NCBI GenBank assembly: GCA_035967975.1 | Contig: JAWQFQ010000012.1 | Coordinates: 22,078 to 86,077, forward strand | Source: Scytonema sp035967975 | Lineage (GTDB): Bacteria > Cyanobacteriota > Cyanobacteriia > Cyanobacteriales > Nostocaceae | Reading direction: 5' to 3' | DNA: 64,000 nt | Shown here: piece by piece, positions 9,064 through 17,537 of the stretch | How the letters are laid out: every line of letters starts with the position of its first letter | Position numbering within the stretch: the stretch's first letter is position 1 | Notes under the pieces: generated by a model | Databases searched by the model: none | What the model saw: the letters and a program-made list of their open reading frames with translations, nothing else | What the model was told of the DNA's origin: nothing | Translations under genes and position numbers: made by a program

Positions 9064-9672
9064 TTATTGATTGTCTTGAGAAATGCCACTAGCTAAAATA
9101 CCGAGAATTTTATTCACATCTTTAAGATAATATTCGCTTAAATCAATACTTAATGTTTGTCCTTTTAATTTGAGGAATTGCCAAATACTACCCGTCGTGA
9201 CTGCACCGTAAATTGTTGTAATCTCAGTTCCTGAGCGCTCATTAAAAATTTGGGCCGCAACCATTGCCGATGCACACTGACCTAACCCCGCATTAATATT
9301 CTCTTTTTTAGCTTCTACAATTGTAATGACTGGTGCTGTCACAATTAGAATTTCTGGAGATTGAGTAATAATAAAATCACAAGTCCCATTTAATCCTTTG
9401 GTTTCGTCTACAGTAAAATCTACTCCAGAAAATAAATTGATTTGCTCGTGTAATTGTCGGCGTAAGTCAACTAAAATTGGGGCGATAATGAGTTCGGAAC
9501 GCGCTTTTTCACTATGACTACCTAATGCGATCGGCAAGTTATAATTGAGAGTTTCTATGAGTAAATTACTAGCTGCTAATTCAGAAATATCTATGAAAAT
9601 ATCGCGTTTTTCTAACGTGGTCAAGCCAAAGTCTTGCTTGGCTTTAGCTAAACTAAACTCGCTGTAGGGCAT
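9064..9672 (-). CDS. PD-(D/E)XK-like conserved protein, copy 1
   Basis: 202 residues. The pattern fits a restriction-endonuclease-like fold: a helix with EKARSELIIAPIL, then CDFIIT with an Asp, then ITIVEAKKENI giving E-x-K, then a GLGQCASAMVAAQ helix with a conserved Gln. It is clearly paralogous to the gene at 16241-16837 (same MPYS start, EKARSELI and VEAK(K/N)ENIN blocks). These are features of PD-(D/E)XK proteins, but nuclease activity is not established for this group. It has no obvious operon partner. Confidence 0.7.
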   Translation of the reverse strand: MPYSEFSLAKAKQDFGLTTLEKRDIFIDISELAASNLLIETLNYNLPIALGSHSEKARSELIIAPILVDLRRQLHEQINLFSGVDFTVDETKGLNGTCDFIITQSPEILIVTAPVITIVEAKKENINAGLGQCASAMVAAQIFNERSGTEITTIYGAVTTGSIWQFLKLKGQTLSIDLSEYYLKDVNKILGILASGISQDNQ

Positions 9673-10461
9673 AAGAAAATGCTCGATATTAAAGAGAGCA
9701 TTAAATACTTTACTCTATATTCATGGTAATCCAAAAGCTACAAAAATGCCCGATCTGATATCTTGCACCATTCTCAACAGCCGTACGATAATCAGCTTCG
9801 TTGAGGCGGCTATGCCGACACAATAGTCACACAATATCCGTTTTTGGTGGTAGATTGTGTTTCTATTTCTCAAAATTCCAATTGGTCAAAAACATCACTA
9901 TCCTTGCATGAAGCTGTGAGGAGAATTGCAACTCTTAGTGTTTTATGATACACAAAAAACATGGAGAACTTGATTATACTCCCTTTCCGCGCCTAAGATT
10001 ACCTATGTAAAAACCGCTCCAGGCGCTCCAGAACACAGAGGTGAAAGTTAAAGAAATTTAGGTAATTTTAGACCACCGAAGGGAGTAAGACTGTTTGGAC
10101 ATAAAAGCGTGTAGGATTGATAACGACTATAGAATAAAGTCTATAGCAATCTTATAAAACTTACGCATTGACAGAAATCATCAGATATGGTCCAGATATT
10201 TTTAGCGCCTGAACGTTATCATTAATTCATAGACTTTAATCAATTGTATGTATCAAATAATCAAAAGATAAGTTTTTCTTAGAATAAATATCGATAAATT
10301 AGTTCGCTAAGTTATTCCTTTTTCCATTGGGAAAAGCTAATGTATAAATAGAAAAATTAAGCAAAAATTAAATTTTTGTATAATTCATATACGCATTACC
10401 TAAAGGAAGCAGTTGTAGGTTCGCAACCGCATGGTTTTAGTGTAGATATAGAGGTAAGTTA
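9673..10461. promoter_or_regulatory. Long 5' region of the ndhF3 operon
   Basis: 789 bp without a convincing gene. It holds TCTTGCACCATTCTCAACA at 9761-9779 (also found at 59401-59419), a repeat copy at 9978-10089, and a TTGACA hexamer at 10168-10173 that could be a -35 box. An AT-rich ~250 bp follows, up to a short GGTTCGCAACC hairpin near 10419 and a GAGGT ribosome-binding site before ndhF3. ATCAATTGTATGTATCAAAT at 10239-10258 has the partial symmetry of a LysR-type site. NdhR/CcmR regulates such operons in other cyanobacteria, but this site is only a candidate. Confidence 0.4.
9978..10089. repeat. Dispersed inverted repeat, copy 2
   Basis: The ends ACTCCCTTTCCG and CGAAGGGAGT are inverted, as are inner AGATTACCT and AGGTAAT. 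The interior shares AAAACCGCTC, GGCGC and AGAACACAGAGG with the copy at 6620-6717. The size (~112 bp), inverted ends and absence of coding capacity fit a small non-autonomous element. Confidence 0.55.
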
Positions 10462-12336
10462 ATGGCTCAGTACCTGCTTGATACGGTTTGGTTAGTGCCT
10501 TGCTACGCTTTCATTGGCACGTTTTTAGCCCTACCCTGGTCGCCAGGAATCATTAGACGTACGGGTCCAAGACCGGCTGGTTATGTCAATTTGATCATGA
10601 CATTTCTTGCATTCGTTCATGCTAGCGTGGCATTATCCGCTACTTGGAATCAACCGCCACTCCAAGTACAAATACCTTGGTTAAGTGTCGCCGATTTAAA
10701 CCTCTCCATCGACTTAGAAATCTCTTCTGTAAGTGTCGGTGCGATGGTTGTGATTACTGGTTTGAATTTGCTAGCACAAATTTATGCCATCGGATATATG
10801 GAGATGGATTGGGGATGGGCGCGTTTCTACTCCCTTTTGGGCTTGTTTGAGGCGGGGTTGTGTGGCCTTACCTTGTGTAACTCTTTGTTCTTCAGTTATG
10901 TCATCCTGGAAATACTGACTCTTGGAACATACTTACTAGTTGGTCTTTGGTTCAGTCAACCTTTGGTAGTGACAGGTGCTAGAGATGCTTTTTTGACCAA
11001 GCGGGTTGGTGACTTATTTCTATTGATGGGAGTATTGGCAATATGGCCCCTTGCAGGCACTTGGAATTATACTGAATTGGCTGAGTGGGCGGCTACTGCT
11101 GATGTCAACCCCACATTAGTGGGATTGGTATGTTTGGCATTAATCGCAGGTCCAATGGGTAAATGTGCTCAGTTTCCCTTGCATCTGTGGTTAGATGAAG
11201 CAATGGAAGGACCAATTCCTAGTACTATTCTGCGAAACTCTGTGGTCGTAGCTAGTGGCGCTTGGGTACTGATTAAACTACATCCAGTTTTTAATTTGTC
11301 GCCCATCGTTTCTTTGTTTATGGTAACTATTGGCGCTGTCACAGCTTTGGGAGGTTCTTTGATTGCGATCGCTCAAATTGACATCAAGCGTTGCTTATCC
11401 TACACTGTCAGCACCTACATGGGTTTGGTATTTATTGCTGTAGGAACTCAACAAGACGAAGCAGCATTATTGTTAGTACTCACCCATGCTTTCGGTTCTG
11501 CACTCTTGGTAATGAGTACCGGTACGATCGTATGGAATAGCATCACTCAAGACATTACCCAACTTGGAGGATTGTGGTCGCGCCGTCCAGTATCAGGATT
11601 TGCTTATGTGGTCGGAACTCTCGGATTAATTGCATTTCCACCCTTAGGTAGCTTTTGGGCATTACTGGAATTAGCTTCAGGACTGTGGGTGACACAACCT
11701 TGGCTGGTAGGAGTGGTGATAGCAGTAAACGCTTTGACGGCTTTCAGCTTAACCAGAGAATTTGGTCTAGTGTTCGGTGGTAAATCCCAGCAGATGAGCG
11801 AACGTTCCCCAGAAATAGGTTGGCAAATGGCTTTGCCAATGATTGTTCTGTTGGGCTTTACGCTCCATATACCCTTAGTGTTGCAAAGCCTAGGGCTGTT
11901 ACCAACTTGGGCAACTCTGAATAAAGATGTGGCGCTGCTCTTGATTTGGTCAAGTATTTTCGGTTGCAGTATAAGTGCTGTTATTTACTTTGGAAATTTG
12001 ATTCCCAAACCAATTCAATTCCCAATCAAGGCTTTACAAAACTTACTGGCTTATGACTTTTACACACCAAAACTTTATCGGATAAGCATAGTTTTGTGTG
12101 TTGACCTCATTTCAAAGCTAGCAGACATTGTCGATCGCTTTGTTGTTGATGGCATTGTCAACTTAGTTGGCTTGGCTTCCATTGGGAGTGGAGAAAGTCT
12201 TAAATACAGCAACTCAGGACAAACACAGTTTTATGCCTTCACCGTGTTGTTAGGAGTGGGCATTATTGGAATGGCTGTGAGTTGGCAATTCTGGGGAACA
12301 CAGTTTTTGACTTTGATGAGATTAGTTAATGGTTAG
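10462..12336 (+). CDS. ndhF3: NDH-1 subunit NdhF3 (CO2-uptake complex)
   Basis: 624-residue polytopic membrane protein of the NADH-quinone oxidoreductase subunit 5 family, a proton-pumping antiporter-like subunit. The family core is visible as GKCAQFPLHLWLDEAMEGP and the following helix. The assignment to NdhF3 rests on context: it is followed by a beta-carbonic anhydrase, ndhD3 and cupA, the genes of the thylakoid NDH-1MS complex that hydrates CO2 to bicarbonate. The start is supported by GAGGT 7 bp upstream of the ATG. It is usually induced by low CO2; the long 5' region is consistent with regulation. Confidence 0.92.
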   Translation: MAQYLLDTVWLVPCYAFIGTFLALPWSPGIIRRTGPRPAGYVNLIMTFLAFVHASVALSATWNQPPLQVQIPWLSVADLNLSIDLEISSVSVGAMVVITGLNLLAQIYAIGYMEMDWGWARFYSLLGLFEAGLCGLTLCNSLFFSYVILEILTLGTYLLVGLWFSQPLVVTGARDAFLTKRVGDLFLLMGVLAIWPLAGTWNYTELAEWAATADVNPTLVGLVCLALIAGPMGKCAQFPLHLWLDEAMEGPIPSTILRNSVVVASGAWVLIKLHPVFNLSPIVSLFMVTIGAVTALGGSLIAIAQIDIKRCLSYTVSTYMGLVFIAVGTQQDEAALLLVLTHAFGSALLVMSTGTIVWNSITQDITQLGGLWSRRPVSGFAYVVGTLGLIAFPPLGSFWALLELASGLWVTQPWLVGVVIAVNALTAFSLTREFGLVFGGKSQQMSERSPEIGWQMALPMIVLLGFTLHIPLVLQSLGLLPTWATLNKDVALLLIWSSIFGCSISAVIYFGNLIPKPIQFPIKALQNLLAYDFYTPKLYRISIVLCVDLISKLADIVDRFVVDGIVNLVGLASIGSGESLKYSNSGQTQFYAFTVLLGVGIIGMAVSWQFWGTQFLTLMRLVNG

Positions 12337-12391
12337 TAGTTAGTGGTTAGTAGTTAGTGGAAATAACAACTAACAACTAACAACTAACAAT
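12331..12391. repeat. Heptad repeats forming an intercistronic hairpin
   Basis: The left arm is TTAGTGG/TTAGTAG heptads starting at the ndhF3 stop codon. The right arm is CTAACAA heptads. The two arms are complementary at about six of every seven bases, giving a long imperfect hairpin between ndhF3 and the carbonic anhydrase gene. It is an STRR-type array that could stabilise or attenuate the operon mRNA. Confidence 0.65.
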
Positions 12392-12422
12392 TATTCTAGT
12401 TTTAGAGTGTGAGGATAGGAAA

Positions 12423-13145
12423 ATGGGCAGAAAACTTCAAAAAGGTAATCTTTCCAGAAGATTGTTGCTGAAGTTGGGTGCCGGTGCAGTAGGAACAGGA
12501 GTATTAACAGCAGGCGTTGGTTCTAAGTTAGTTTTTTCGGAACAAGCAGTTGCTAAAGAGAAAGAGAATGATATAACTACCGAGCAGGCACTCCAAAAAT
12601 TATTAGAAGGAAACCAACGTTTTGTTAGCAGAAAACGTCGTAACCCAAACCAAAGCTATGCACGTCTTGTTGAAGTGGCAAAAGGTCAAACTCCCTTTGC
12701 ATCTATTCTTGGTTGTGCAGATTCACGGGTTCCTGCTGAGATAGTTTTTGACCAAGGGCTTGGAGATTTATTTGTCTGTCGTGTGGCTGGTAATGTTGTT
12801 ACACCAGAGGAGATGGGAAGCTTAGAATTTGGCAGCTTAGTACTGGGTTCCAAAGTCATCATGGTCTTAGGTCATGAAAGATGTGGTGCAGTAGAAGCTA
12901 CAATAAAAGGTGCTCAAGTTCCCGGTCAAATTGCTAGTTTGCTTAATGCTATTAAGCCTAGTGTGGAACAGTCAAAAGACTTACCAGGTGACAAGCTAGA
13001 AAATGCTTGTAAAGCCAATATTTTAGCTCAAGTCAAAAAGTTATCGTCATCATCTGTTTTAGATGAACTAATCAAAGCAGATAAATTAAAAATTGTGGGT
13101 GCTTATTATGATTTAGATAACGGCAAAATAAGCATAGTTGGTTAA
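12423..13145 (+). CDS. ecaB: Tat-exported beta-carbonic anhydrase (EcaB-like)
   Basis: 240 residues. The N-terminus has a twin-arginine export signal (SRRLLLK, R12-R13, then a hydrophobic AGAVGTGVLTAG run). The mature part is a beta-class carbonic anhydrase with zinc ligands C98, H151 and C154 and the Asp-Arg dyad D100/R102 (GCADSR, LGHERCG). It interconverts CO2 and bicarbonate outside the cytoplasm, in the periplasm or thylakoid lumen. The gene sits inside the ndhF3-ndhD3-cupA operon. This fits reports that EcaB of Synechocystis acts with the NDH-1 CO2-uptake complexes on the thylakoid. The symbol rests on family and context. RBS AGGAT lies before the ATG. Confidence 0.88.
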   Translation: MGRKLQKGNLSRRLLLKLGAGAVGTGVLTAGVGSKLVFSEQAVAKEKENDITTEQALQKLLEGNQRFVSRKRRNPNQSYARLVEVAKGQTPFASILGCADSRVPAEIVFDQGLGDLFVCRVAGNVVTPEEMGSLEFGSLVLGSKVIMVLGHERCGAVEATIKGAQVPGQIASLLNAIKPSVEQSKDLPGDKLENACKANILAQVKKLSSSSVLDELIKADKLKIVGAYYDLDNGKISIVG

Positions 13146-13186
13146 TTTTTTATGAGTCATTGTTTTGTAAGGGATGAAATTTTTCT

Positions 13187-14653
13187 ATGCTCAGTACCCT
13201 AATTTGGTTGCCAATTTTAGCAGCCGCTGTCATTGTTTTTTTGCCTGGTAAAATTCCCGCAAATAGATATCGTTTGATAGCCTTAACCCTTTCTGGATTG
13301 ATTTTACTTTGGAATCTTTTCTTACTCCTAAGATTTGATATCTCTACTCCGGGGATGCAGTTACAGGAGTATCTGCCTTGGAATGACACCCTAGGTTTGA
13401 GTTACAAATTGGGGGCTGATGGTCTTTCCATACTTATGCTGATTTTAAATAGTTTACTTACCTGGATTGCTATATACAGTAGTAGTAACCAGACAGAACG
13501 TCCCCGGCTGTTTTATTCCCTCATCTTGTTAATAAGTGGTGGAGTCGCAGGAGCATTTGCAGCCCAAAATTTATTGCTTTTCTTCTTGTTCTACGAACTA
13601 GAGTTAATACCCTTCTTCCTGCTGATTTCTATTTGGGGTGGGGAAAGGCGAACCTACGCAGCAATGAAGTTCCTAATTTATACTGCTGTTTCAGGAGCAT
13701 TGATTCTAGCAACATTCTTAGGTACTGTATGGGTGACTGGTTCATCCAGCTTTAATTTCGATACACTCGTGACCCAAGCTCTACCAATAGCATTGCAAAT
13801 TATCCTATTAGTAGGAATACTGCTAGGTTTTGGAATCAAAATTCCCCTCGTTCCGTTTCATACTTGGTTACCAGATGCTTACGTTGAGGCTTCTGCACCC
13901 ATTGCGATTCTTCTCGGTGGTGTGTTGGCGAAGTTGGGGGCTTATGGCGTTTTGAGATTTGGGATGCAGCTTTTTCCTGAAGCTTGGAGTGTTCTTGCAC
14001 CCAGTTTGGCAATTTGGGGAGCAGTGAGTGCTATATATGGGGCTGTTACTGCGATCGCCCAAAAAGACATCAAGCGCATGGTAGCCTACAGTTCTATAGG
14101 TCATATGGGCTACATACTGCTAGCAGGTGCAGCTAGTACGGCTTTATCAGTTGTCGGTGCGATCGCTCAAATGGTCAGCCACGGTATAATCCTCGCTATC
14201 CTTTTCCATCTAGTAGGAGTTGTAGAAGCTAAAGTGGGAACCCGCGAGTTAGACAAACTCAATGGCTTAATGAATCCCGTACGCGGTATCCCCCTCATCA
14301 GCGCCCTACTCGTTTTGGGTGGTATGGCTAGTGCTGGAATTCCCGGAATGACAGGATTCATTGCTGAATTTATTGTCTTCCAAGGCAGTTTTTCAGTCTT
14401 TCCCATCCCAACACTATTGTGTGTAGTCGCCTCTGGTTTAACCGCAGTCTACTTCGTCATCCTCATCAACCGCACCTGTTTTGGCAAACTTGATAACAAT
14501 TTAGCCTACTATCCCAGAGTTTTGTGGTCAGAGAAAATCCCCGCCCTTGTTTTAGCAATTCTCATCGTGTTCTTGGGAATACAACCCACCTGGTTAGTAC
14601 GTTGGACTGAACCAACAACAACAGCAATAGTCACAGTCATCGCTAAGGGCTAA
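13187..14653 (+). CDS. ndhD3: NDH-1 subunit NdhD3 (CO2-uptake complex)
   Basis: 488-residue polytopic protein of the NADH-quinone oxidoreductase subunit 4 family. Characteristic segments are ELELIPFFLL, KFLIYTAVSG, PFHTWLPDAYVEASAPIAI with a downstream lysine (GVLAKLGAYG), and the discontinuous-helix region around KDIKRMVAYSSIGHMG. It pairs with NdhF3 in the NDH-1MS membrane arm. It starts 41 bp after the carbonic anhydrase gene and is followed by cupA across an STRR array. The ribosome-binding site is weak (AAGGGATG, distant), suggesting coupling to upstream translation. Confidence 0.92.
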   Translation: MLSTLIWLPILAAAVIVFLPGKIPANRYRLIALTLSGLILLWNLFLLLRFDISTPGMQLQEYLPWNDTLGLSYKLGADGLSILMLILNSLLTWIAIYSSSNQTERPRLFYSLILLISGGVAGAFAAQNLLLFFLFYELELIPFFLLISIWGGERRTYAAMKFLIYTAVSGALILATFLGTVWVTGSSSFNFDTLVTQALPIALQIILLVGILLGFGIKIPLVPFHTWLPDAYVEASAPIAILLGGVLAKLGAYGVLRFGMQLFPEAWSVLAPSLAIWGAVSAIYGAVTAIAQKDIKRMVAYSSIGHMGYILLAGAASTALSVVGAIAQMVSHGIILAILFHLVGVVEAKVGTRELDKLNGLMNPVRGIPLISALLVLGGMASAGIPGMTGFIAEFIVFQGSFSVFPIPTLLCVVASGLTAVYFVILINRTCFGKLDNNLAYYPRVLWSEKIPALVLAILIVFLGIQPTWLVRWTEPTTTAIVTVIAKG

Positions 14654-14796
14654 GGGCTAATGGCTAATAGCTAATGGCTAATGGCTAATGGCTAGTTAAT
14701 AGCAATCAGCAATTAGCAATCAGCAATTAGCAATCAGCAATTAACAATTAACAATTAACAATTAACAATTAGCAATTAGCAATCAGCAATTAACAA
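14643..14796. repeat. STRR array between ndhD3 and cupA
   Basis: About 150 bp built of 7-bp units: first GGCTAAT/AGCTAAT types, then AGCAATC/AGCAATT and AACAATT types. It begins over the ndhD3 stop codon and ends directly at the cupA ATG. Heptameric STRRs of this kind are typical of heterocystous cyanobacteria. The array leaves no Shine-Dalgarno sequence for cupA and is likely to vary in length between strains. Confidence 0.85.
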
Positions 14797-14798
14797 CT

Positions 14799-16112
14799 AT
14801 GGTACAATCTCCAGATAAAACCACCGCTAAATTACCGCCTTCGACCCATGAATTTGCAGAAGTCATTCATCGGTTAGAAGCTGGTGGCGCAATGTTGCCA
14901 GATACGCCAGAGAACCTCATGCAAATCATTGGTATTTATAAAGCATATGCAGTACCAATGGACTTTTACTGGCGGGACTTGCTTTACATTGCGGAACGTG
15001 TATTTTTAGACCCGTTTCCCTTCTTCAAATACTTTTTGCCCAAAGAGTATTTAGAACTTCACAATCATTATGCAGGCGATGATGCTGAGTTGAGAGTTTG
15101 GCGTGGTGAAGCAACCGCTCACCCAGAACTCTTGGCATTTATGGAGAAAGGCGAAACCTTTAAAATGCCAAAGTTGTTGCATCACTGGTTACACGATCGC
15201 ATCAACATGGAGTTTGCCGAAATATGTATGCGTGCTATGCTTTGGCACAGGGGTATGGGTGGAAAATTTGACCCTTACTTAGATAGCGAAGAGTACAGAG
15301 CCAACGCTGACAGGGCAATCAAAGCTTACTTCAAAGGCAACCCAGTCATGTTAGGACTACACGCGCTGTTTCCAGATATGTTCATAGAACAGTGTCGTCA
15401 AATGTCCTACTATGCAAATCTGGGTTTATTCTGGGAAGTCATGGCTCCTGTATTCTTTGAAATGTCAGACTTGTATGACGAAGGGAAGATTACCAGTGTC
15501 CCAGAAGCAATGGATTTTTTGGTAAATGGAATTTTTGCGGTAGCCAATCGTCCCATATACCACAACGTTTACATTCGCGGCGAATGCTACGAAATCGTTC
15601 CCAAGTCCAAAGGTTTTGTATGGCTTCACGAAGCAGCCTTACCCTACGTGGAAGCTGTGTTCTACCGCACTTCCCCATTTCGTGGTACTAAATCTTACAA
15701 TGCCCAGGCAGGACAAGTGCCTAATGACCAGAAAGACTTCCACTATGGAATTCTTTATGCTGACGTGTTCCCGGTTGGGACCGCAGGCATCCCACCAACA
15801 TTATTGATGCAAGATATGTTCCACTTTTTACCACAATATCTTGTTGATTACTACAAGCAACATTGTCGGGGAGAAGAAGATACGTTGATTCAGTTGGGAA
15901 TTAGTTTCCAACGGTCAATGTACTGTGTAACCTCTGCGGTTATTCAAGCATTAAGAACTGTCCTTTGCCATCCTTTAGATGACCCAGATCCCGAACACCT
16001 AAAAGCAAACCGCGAATTCTTTGAATCCCAGTTGAATCGCTTTACTCGTGCTGACTACGGTATACGTGATGCTGCACGTCTACGGGATATTCAACAGCAG
16101 GATTATAGGTAA
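14799..16112 (+). CDS. cupA: CO2 hydration protein CupA (ChpY)
   Basis: 437-residue soluble protein of the CO2-hydration (Chp/Cup) family, which docks on the NdhD3/NdhF3 arm and carries out vectorial CO2-to-bicarbonate conversion. It is rich in His, Cys and aromatic residues (LLHHWLHDRINMEFAEICM, MLWHRGMGG, HNVYIRGECYEIVP), as expected of this family. Length and placement after ndhF3-ecaB-ndhD3 support CupA rather than CupB, which goes with ndhF4/ndhD4. The leader is an STRR array with no recognisable ribosome-binding site. The small partner gene cupS, which often follows, is not found downstream. Confidence 0.92.
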   Translation: MVQSPDKTTAKLPPSTHEFAEVIHRLEAGGAMLPDTPENLMQIIGIYKAYAVPMDFYWRDLLYIAERVFLDPFPFFKYFLPKEYLELHNHYAGDDAELRVWRGEATAHPELLAFMEKGETFKMPKLLHHWLHDRINMEFAEICMRAMLWHRGMGGKFDPYLDSEEYRANADRAIKAYFKGNPVMLGLHALFPDMFIEQCRQMSYYANLGLFWEVMAPVFFEMSDLYDEGKITSVPEAMDFLVNGIFAVANRPIYHNVYIRGECYEIVPKSKGFVWLHEAALPYVEAVFYRTSPFRGTKSYNAQAGQVPNDQKDFHYGILYADVFPVGTAGIPPTLLMQDMFHFLPQYLVDYYKQHCRGEEDTLIQLGISFQRSMYCVTSAVIQALRTVLCHPLDDPDPEHLKANREFFESQLNRFTRADYGIRDAARLRDIQQQDYR

Positions 16113-16240
16113 AAATTAGGGTGTGGGCAGTACTCGAAACCCCTATAAAATACAAGGGAAACAGGCGATCGCAAGCTGACTGCTTAAGGCTGAAGTGCTG
16201 AACTCTTACTGTTCGCCCTTGTTTATTTTTTCTTTATTCA

Positions 16241-16837
16241 TCAAGAAAGAATTTGCACAAAAATACCTAATAATCGTTCCACAGGTTCAATTGGTATCTC
16301 TACTGGGTCAATGGACAGGGTTTGCTTTTCTAAACGCAAGAATTTCCACAACACGCCAGTCGTGACGCTACCATAAATCACGTTCACCTGATTATTTTCC
16401 CTCTCATTAAATATTTGAGAAGCTAACATCTCAGAACCACATTGACCCAAACCAAGATTAATATTCTCGTTTTTAGCTTCCACAATCGTCATCACTGGTG
16501 CGCTAATGTAATACTGTTCCGGACTGCGCGTAATTAGAAAATCAGGAGAACCGTTCAACCCACGAGACGCATCAACCGTAAAATCAATACCAGAAAATAA
16601 CCCAATTTGGTAATTCATTTTCCGTTTAATTTCGAGCAAGACTGGAGCAATAATGAGTTCCGAACGAGCTTTTTCGCTGTTGATTGCTGTTGCTAAAGGT
16701 AACGACTCCTGCAGGGTCATCGATAATAGCTCGGTAGGTAATATAGGTTGTACGCTTGGAAACAATTTGGTATTTTCTTCTAAGGTTAAGTTAAATTCTT
16801 CGACGAGTTGTTTAAGGGTAATTTGACTGTACGGCAT
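16241..16837 (-). CDS. PD-(D/E)XK-like conserved protein, copy 2
   Basis: 198 residues, paralogous to the gene at 9064-9672. It has EKARSELIIAPVL, a PDFLITRSPEQ strand, MTIVEAKNENINLGLGQC with E-x-K, and a following helix (SEMLASQIFNERE). The retained Asp, Glu-x-Lys and Gln are compatible with a nuclease-type active site, though function is unknown. It is convergent with cupA and has the same orientation as copy 1, so the two copies form a direct repeat around the CO2-uptake operon. Confidence 0.7.
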   Translation of the reverse strand: MPYSQITLKQLVEEFNLTLEENTKLFPSVQPILPTELLSMTLQESLPLATAINSEKARSELIIAPVLLEIKRKMNYQIGLFSGIDFTVDASRGLNGSPDFLITRSPEQYYISAPVMTIVEAKNENINLGLGQCGSEMLASQIFNERENNQVNVIYGSVTTGVLWKFLRLEKQTLSIDPVEIPIEPVERLLGIFVQILS

Positions 16838-17089
16838 AAACTATTACCGATAAATTCAATCTTTCCAATTATCAAAGTATCAGACTTATTAATTTTGTCT
16901 TTCGGTATAATTTATATTATGGTTTATTCTGAAAAGTCGTGGCGGTTCCAAACTACACCATTATTTAACCAAGAACGCCAGATGGCAGATGGCAGAAGGG
17001 GGAATCCCTTATACAATAATGCTGATGTAGCATATCGATAAAGTATTTAATACTTTGATGCAAGAACGCCAATCTCTGTATTAAAATAA

Positions 17090-17245
17090 GAACTACGCCC
17101 AGCAAGTCTGGAGTCACTGTCTCTGGGTTCCCCGATACCGCGTGTGGAGTCTGCGGCTCTACCGCAGATCCGTAAGGAAAAGGGGCAGCGGCCTGTGAAG
17201 CACGAAGCCAATACTTACCCGTAAGGGGAAGTGTTAGTAGTTCAC
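17090..17245 (+). ncRNA. IS605-like right end / omega-RNA remnant
   Basis: A GC-richer, structured patch in an otherwise AT-rich spacer. CTGCGG-CTCTA-CCGCAG (17151-17167) is a perfect 6-bp stem. AATACTTACCC and GGGGAAGTGTT (~17211-17234) form an 11-position stem with one G-U and one mismatch. It ends TAGTTCAC at 17238-17245. This arrangement resembles right ends of cyanobacterial IS200/IS605 elements whose transcripts guide TnpB. No tnpB is present, so at most this is an orphan remnant. The likeness is from memory, not alignment. Confidence 0.35.
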
Positions 17246-17300
17246 AATAAACTGATTATAGAAAGAAAGTAAACCAAAGAAAGTGGTTGATTTACTGAAT

Positions 17301-17537
17301 ATGGCAACCGCAATACCAACGATTAATTCTATTGCTGTCCCAGAAAAACTGCCCTTTTTGGAATCAATTTGCTGGCAGACTACCGATGTGTATCGCTTCT
17401 CGCCAGAAGAAATGCTTAGTCGATATGAGCGAGGTTGGCGATATCGTGACATATACAATAATCTAGAGGGTGCTGAAATTAATTTCCTTAAACAACTTGC
17501 CAGACGTTATAAATCCTGGTTGTTAGTTGAGCTATGA
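17301..17537 (+). CDS. Small partner of an AbiEii-type nucleotidyltransferase
   Basis: 78 residues from the ATG at 17301; an in-frame GTG at 17283 would add six residues. The protein is acidic in the middle (FSPEEMLSRYERGWRYRDI) and ends KQLARRYKSWLLVEL. Its stop overlaps the start of the next gene by 4 bp (ATGA), showing translational coupling. The placement matches the antitoxin position in AbiEi/AbiEii-like pairs, but it lacks the size and helix-turn-helix domain of classical AbiEi. Its role as antitoxin is inference. Confidence 0.7.
   Translation: MATAIPTINSIAVPEKLPFLESICWQTTDVYRFSPEEMLSRYERGWRYRDIYNNLEGAEINFLKQLARRYKSWLLVEL

Noticed and set aside
10405..10461. tRNA-like GGTTCGCAACC in the ndhF3 leader
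   Set aside because: No cloverleaf can be formed around it; only a short hairpin is present.
14643..14796. CRISPR array between ndhD3 and cupA
   Set aside because: The units are 7 bp with no spacers; this is an STRR array.
16808..17041. 77-codon frame upstream of the AbiEii module
   Set aside because: It overlaps the 5' end of the nuclease-like gene on the other strand, contains STRR-like GATGGCA repeats and shows no family features.
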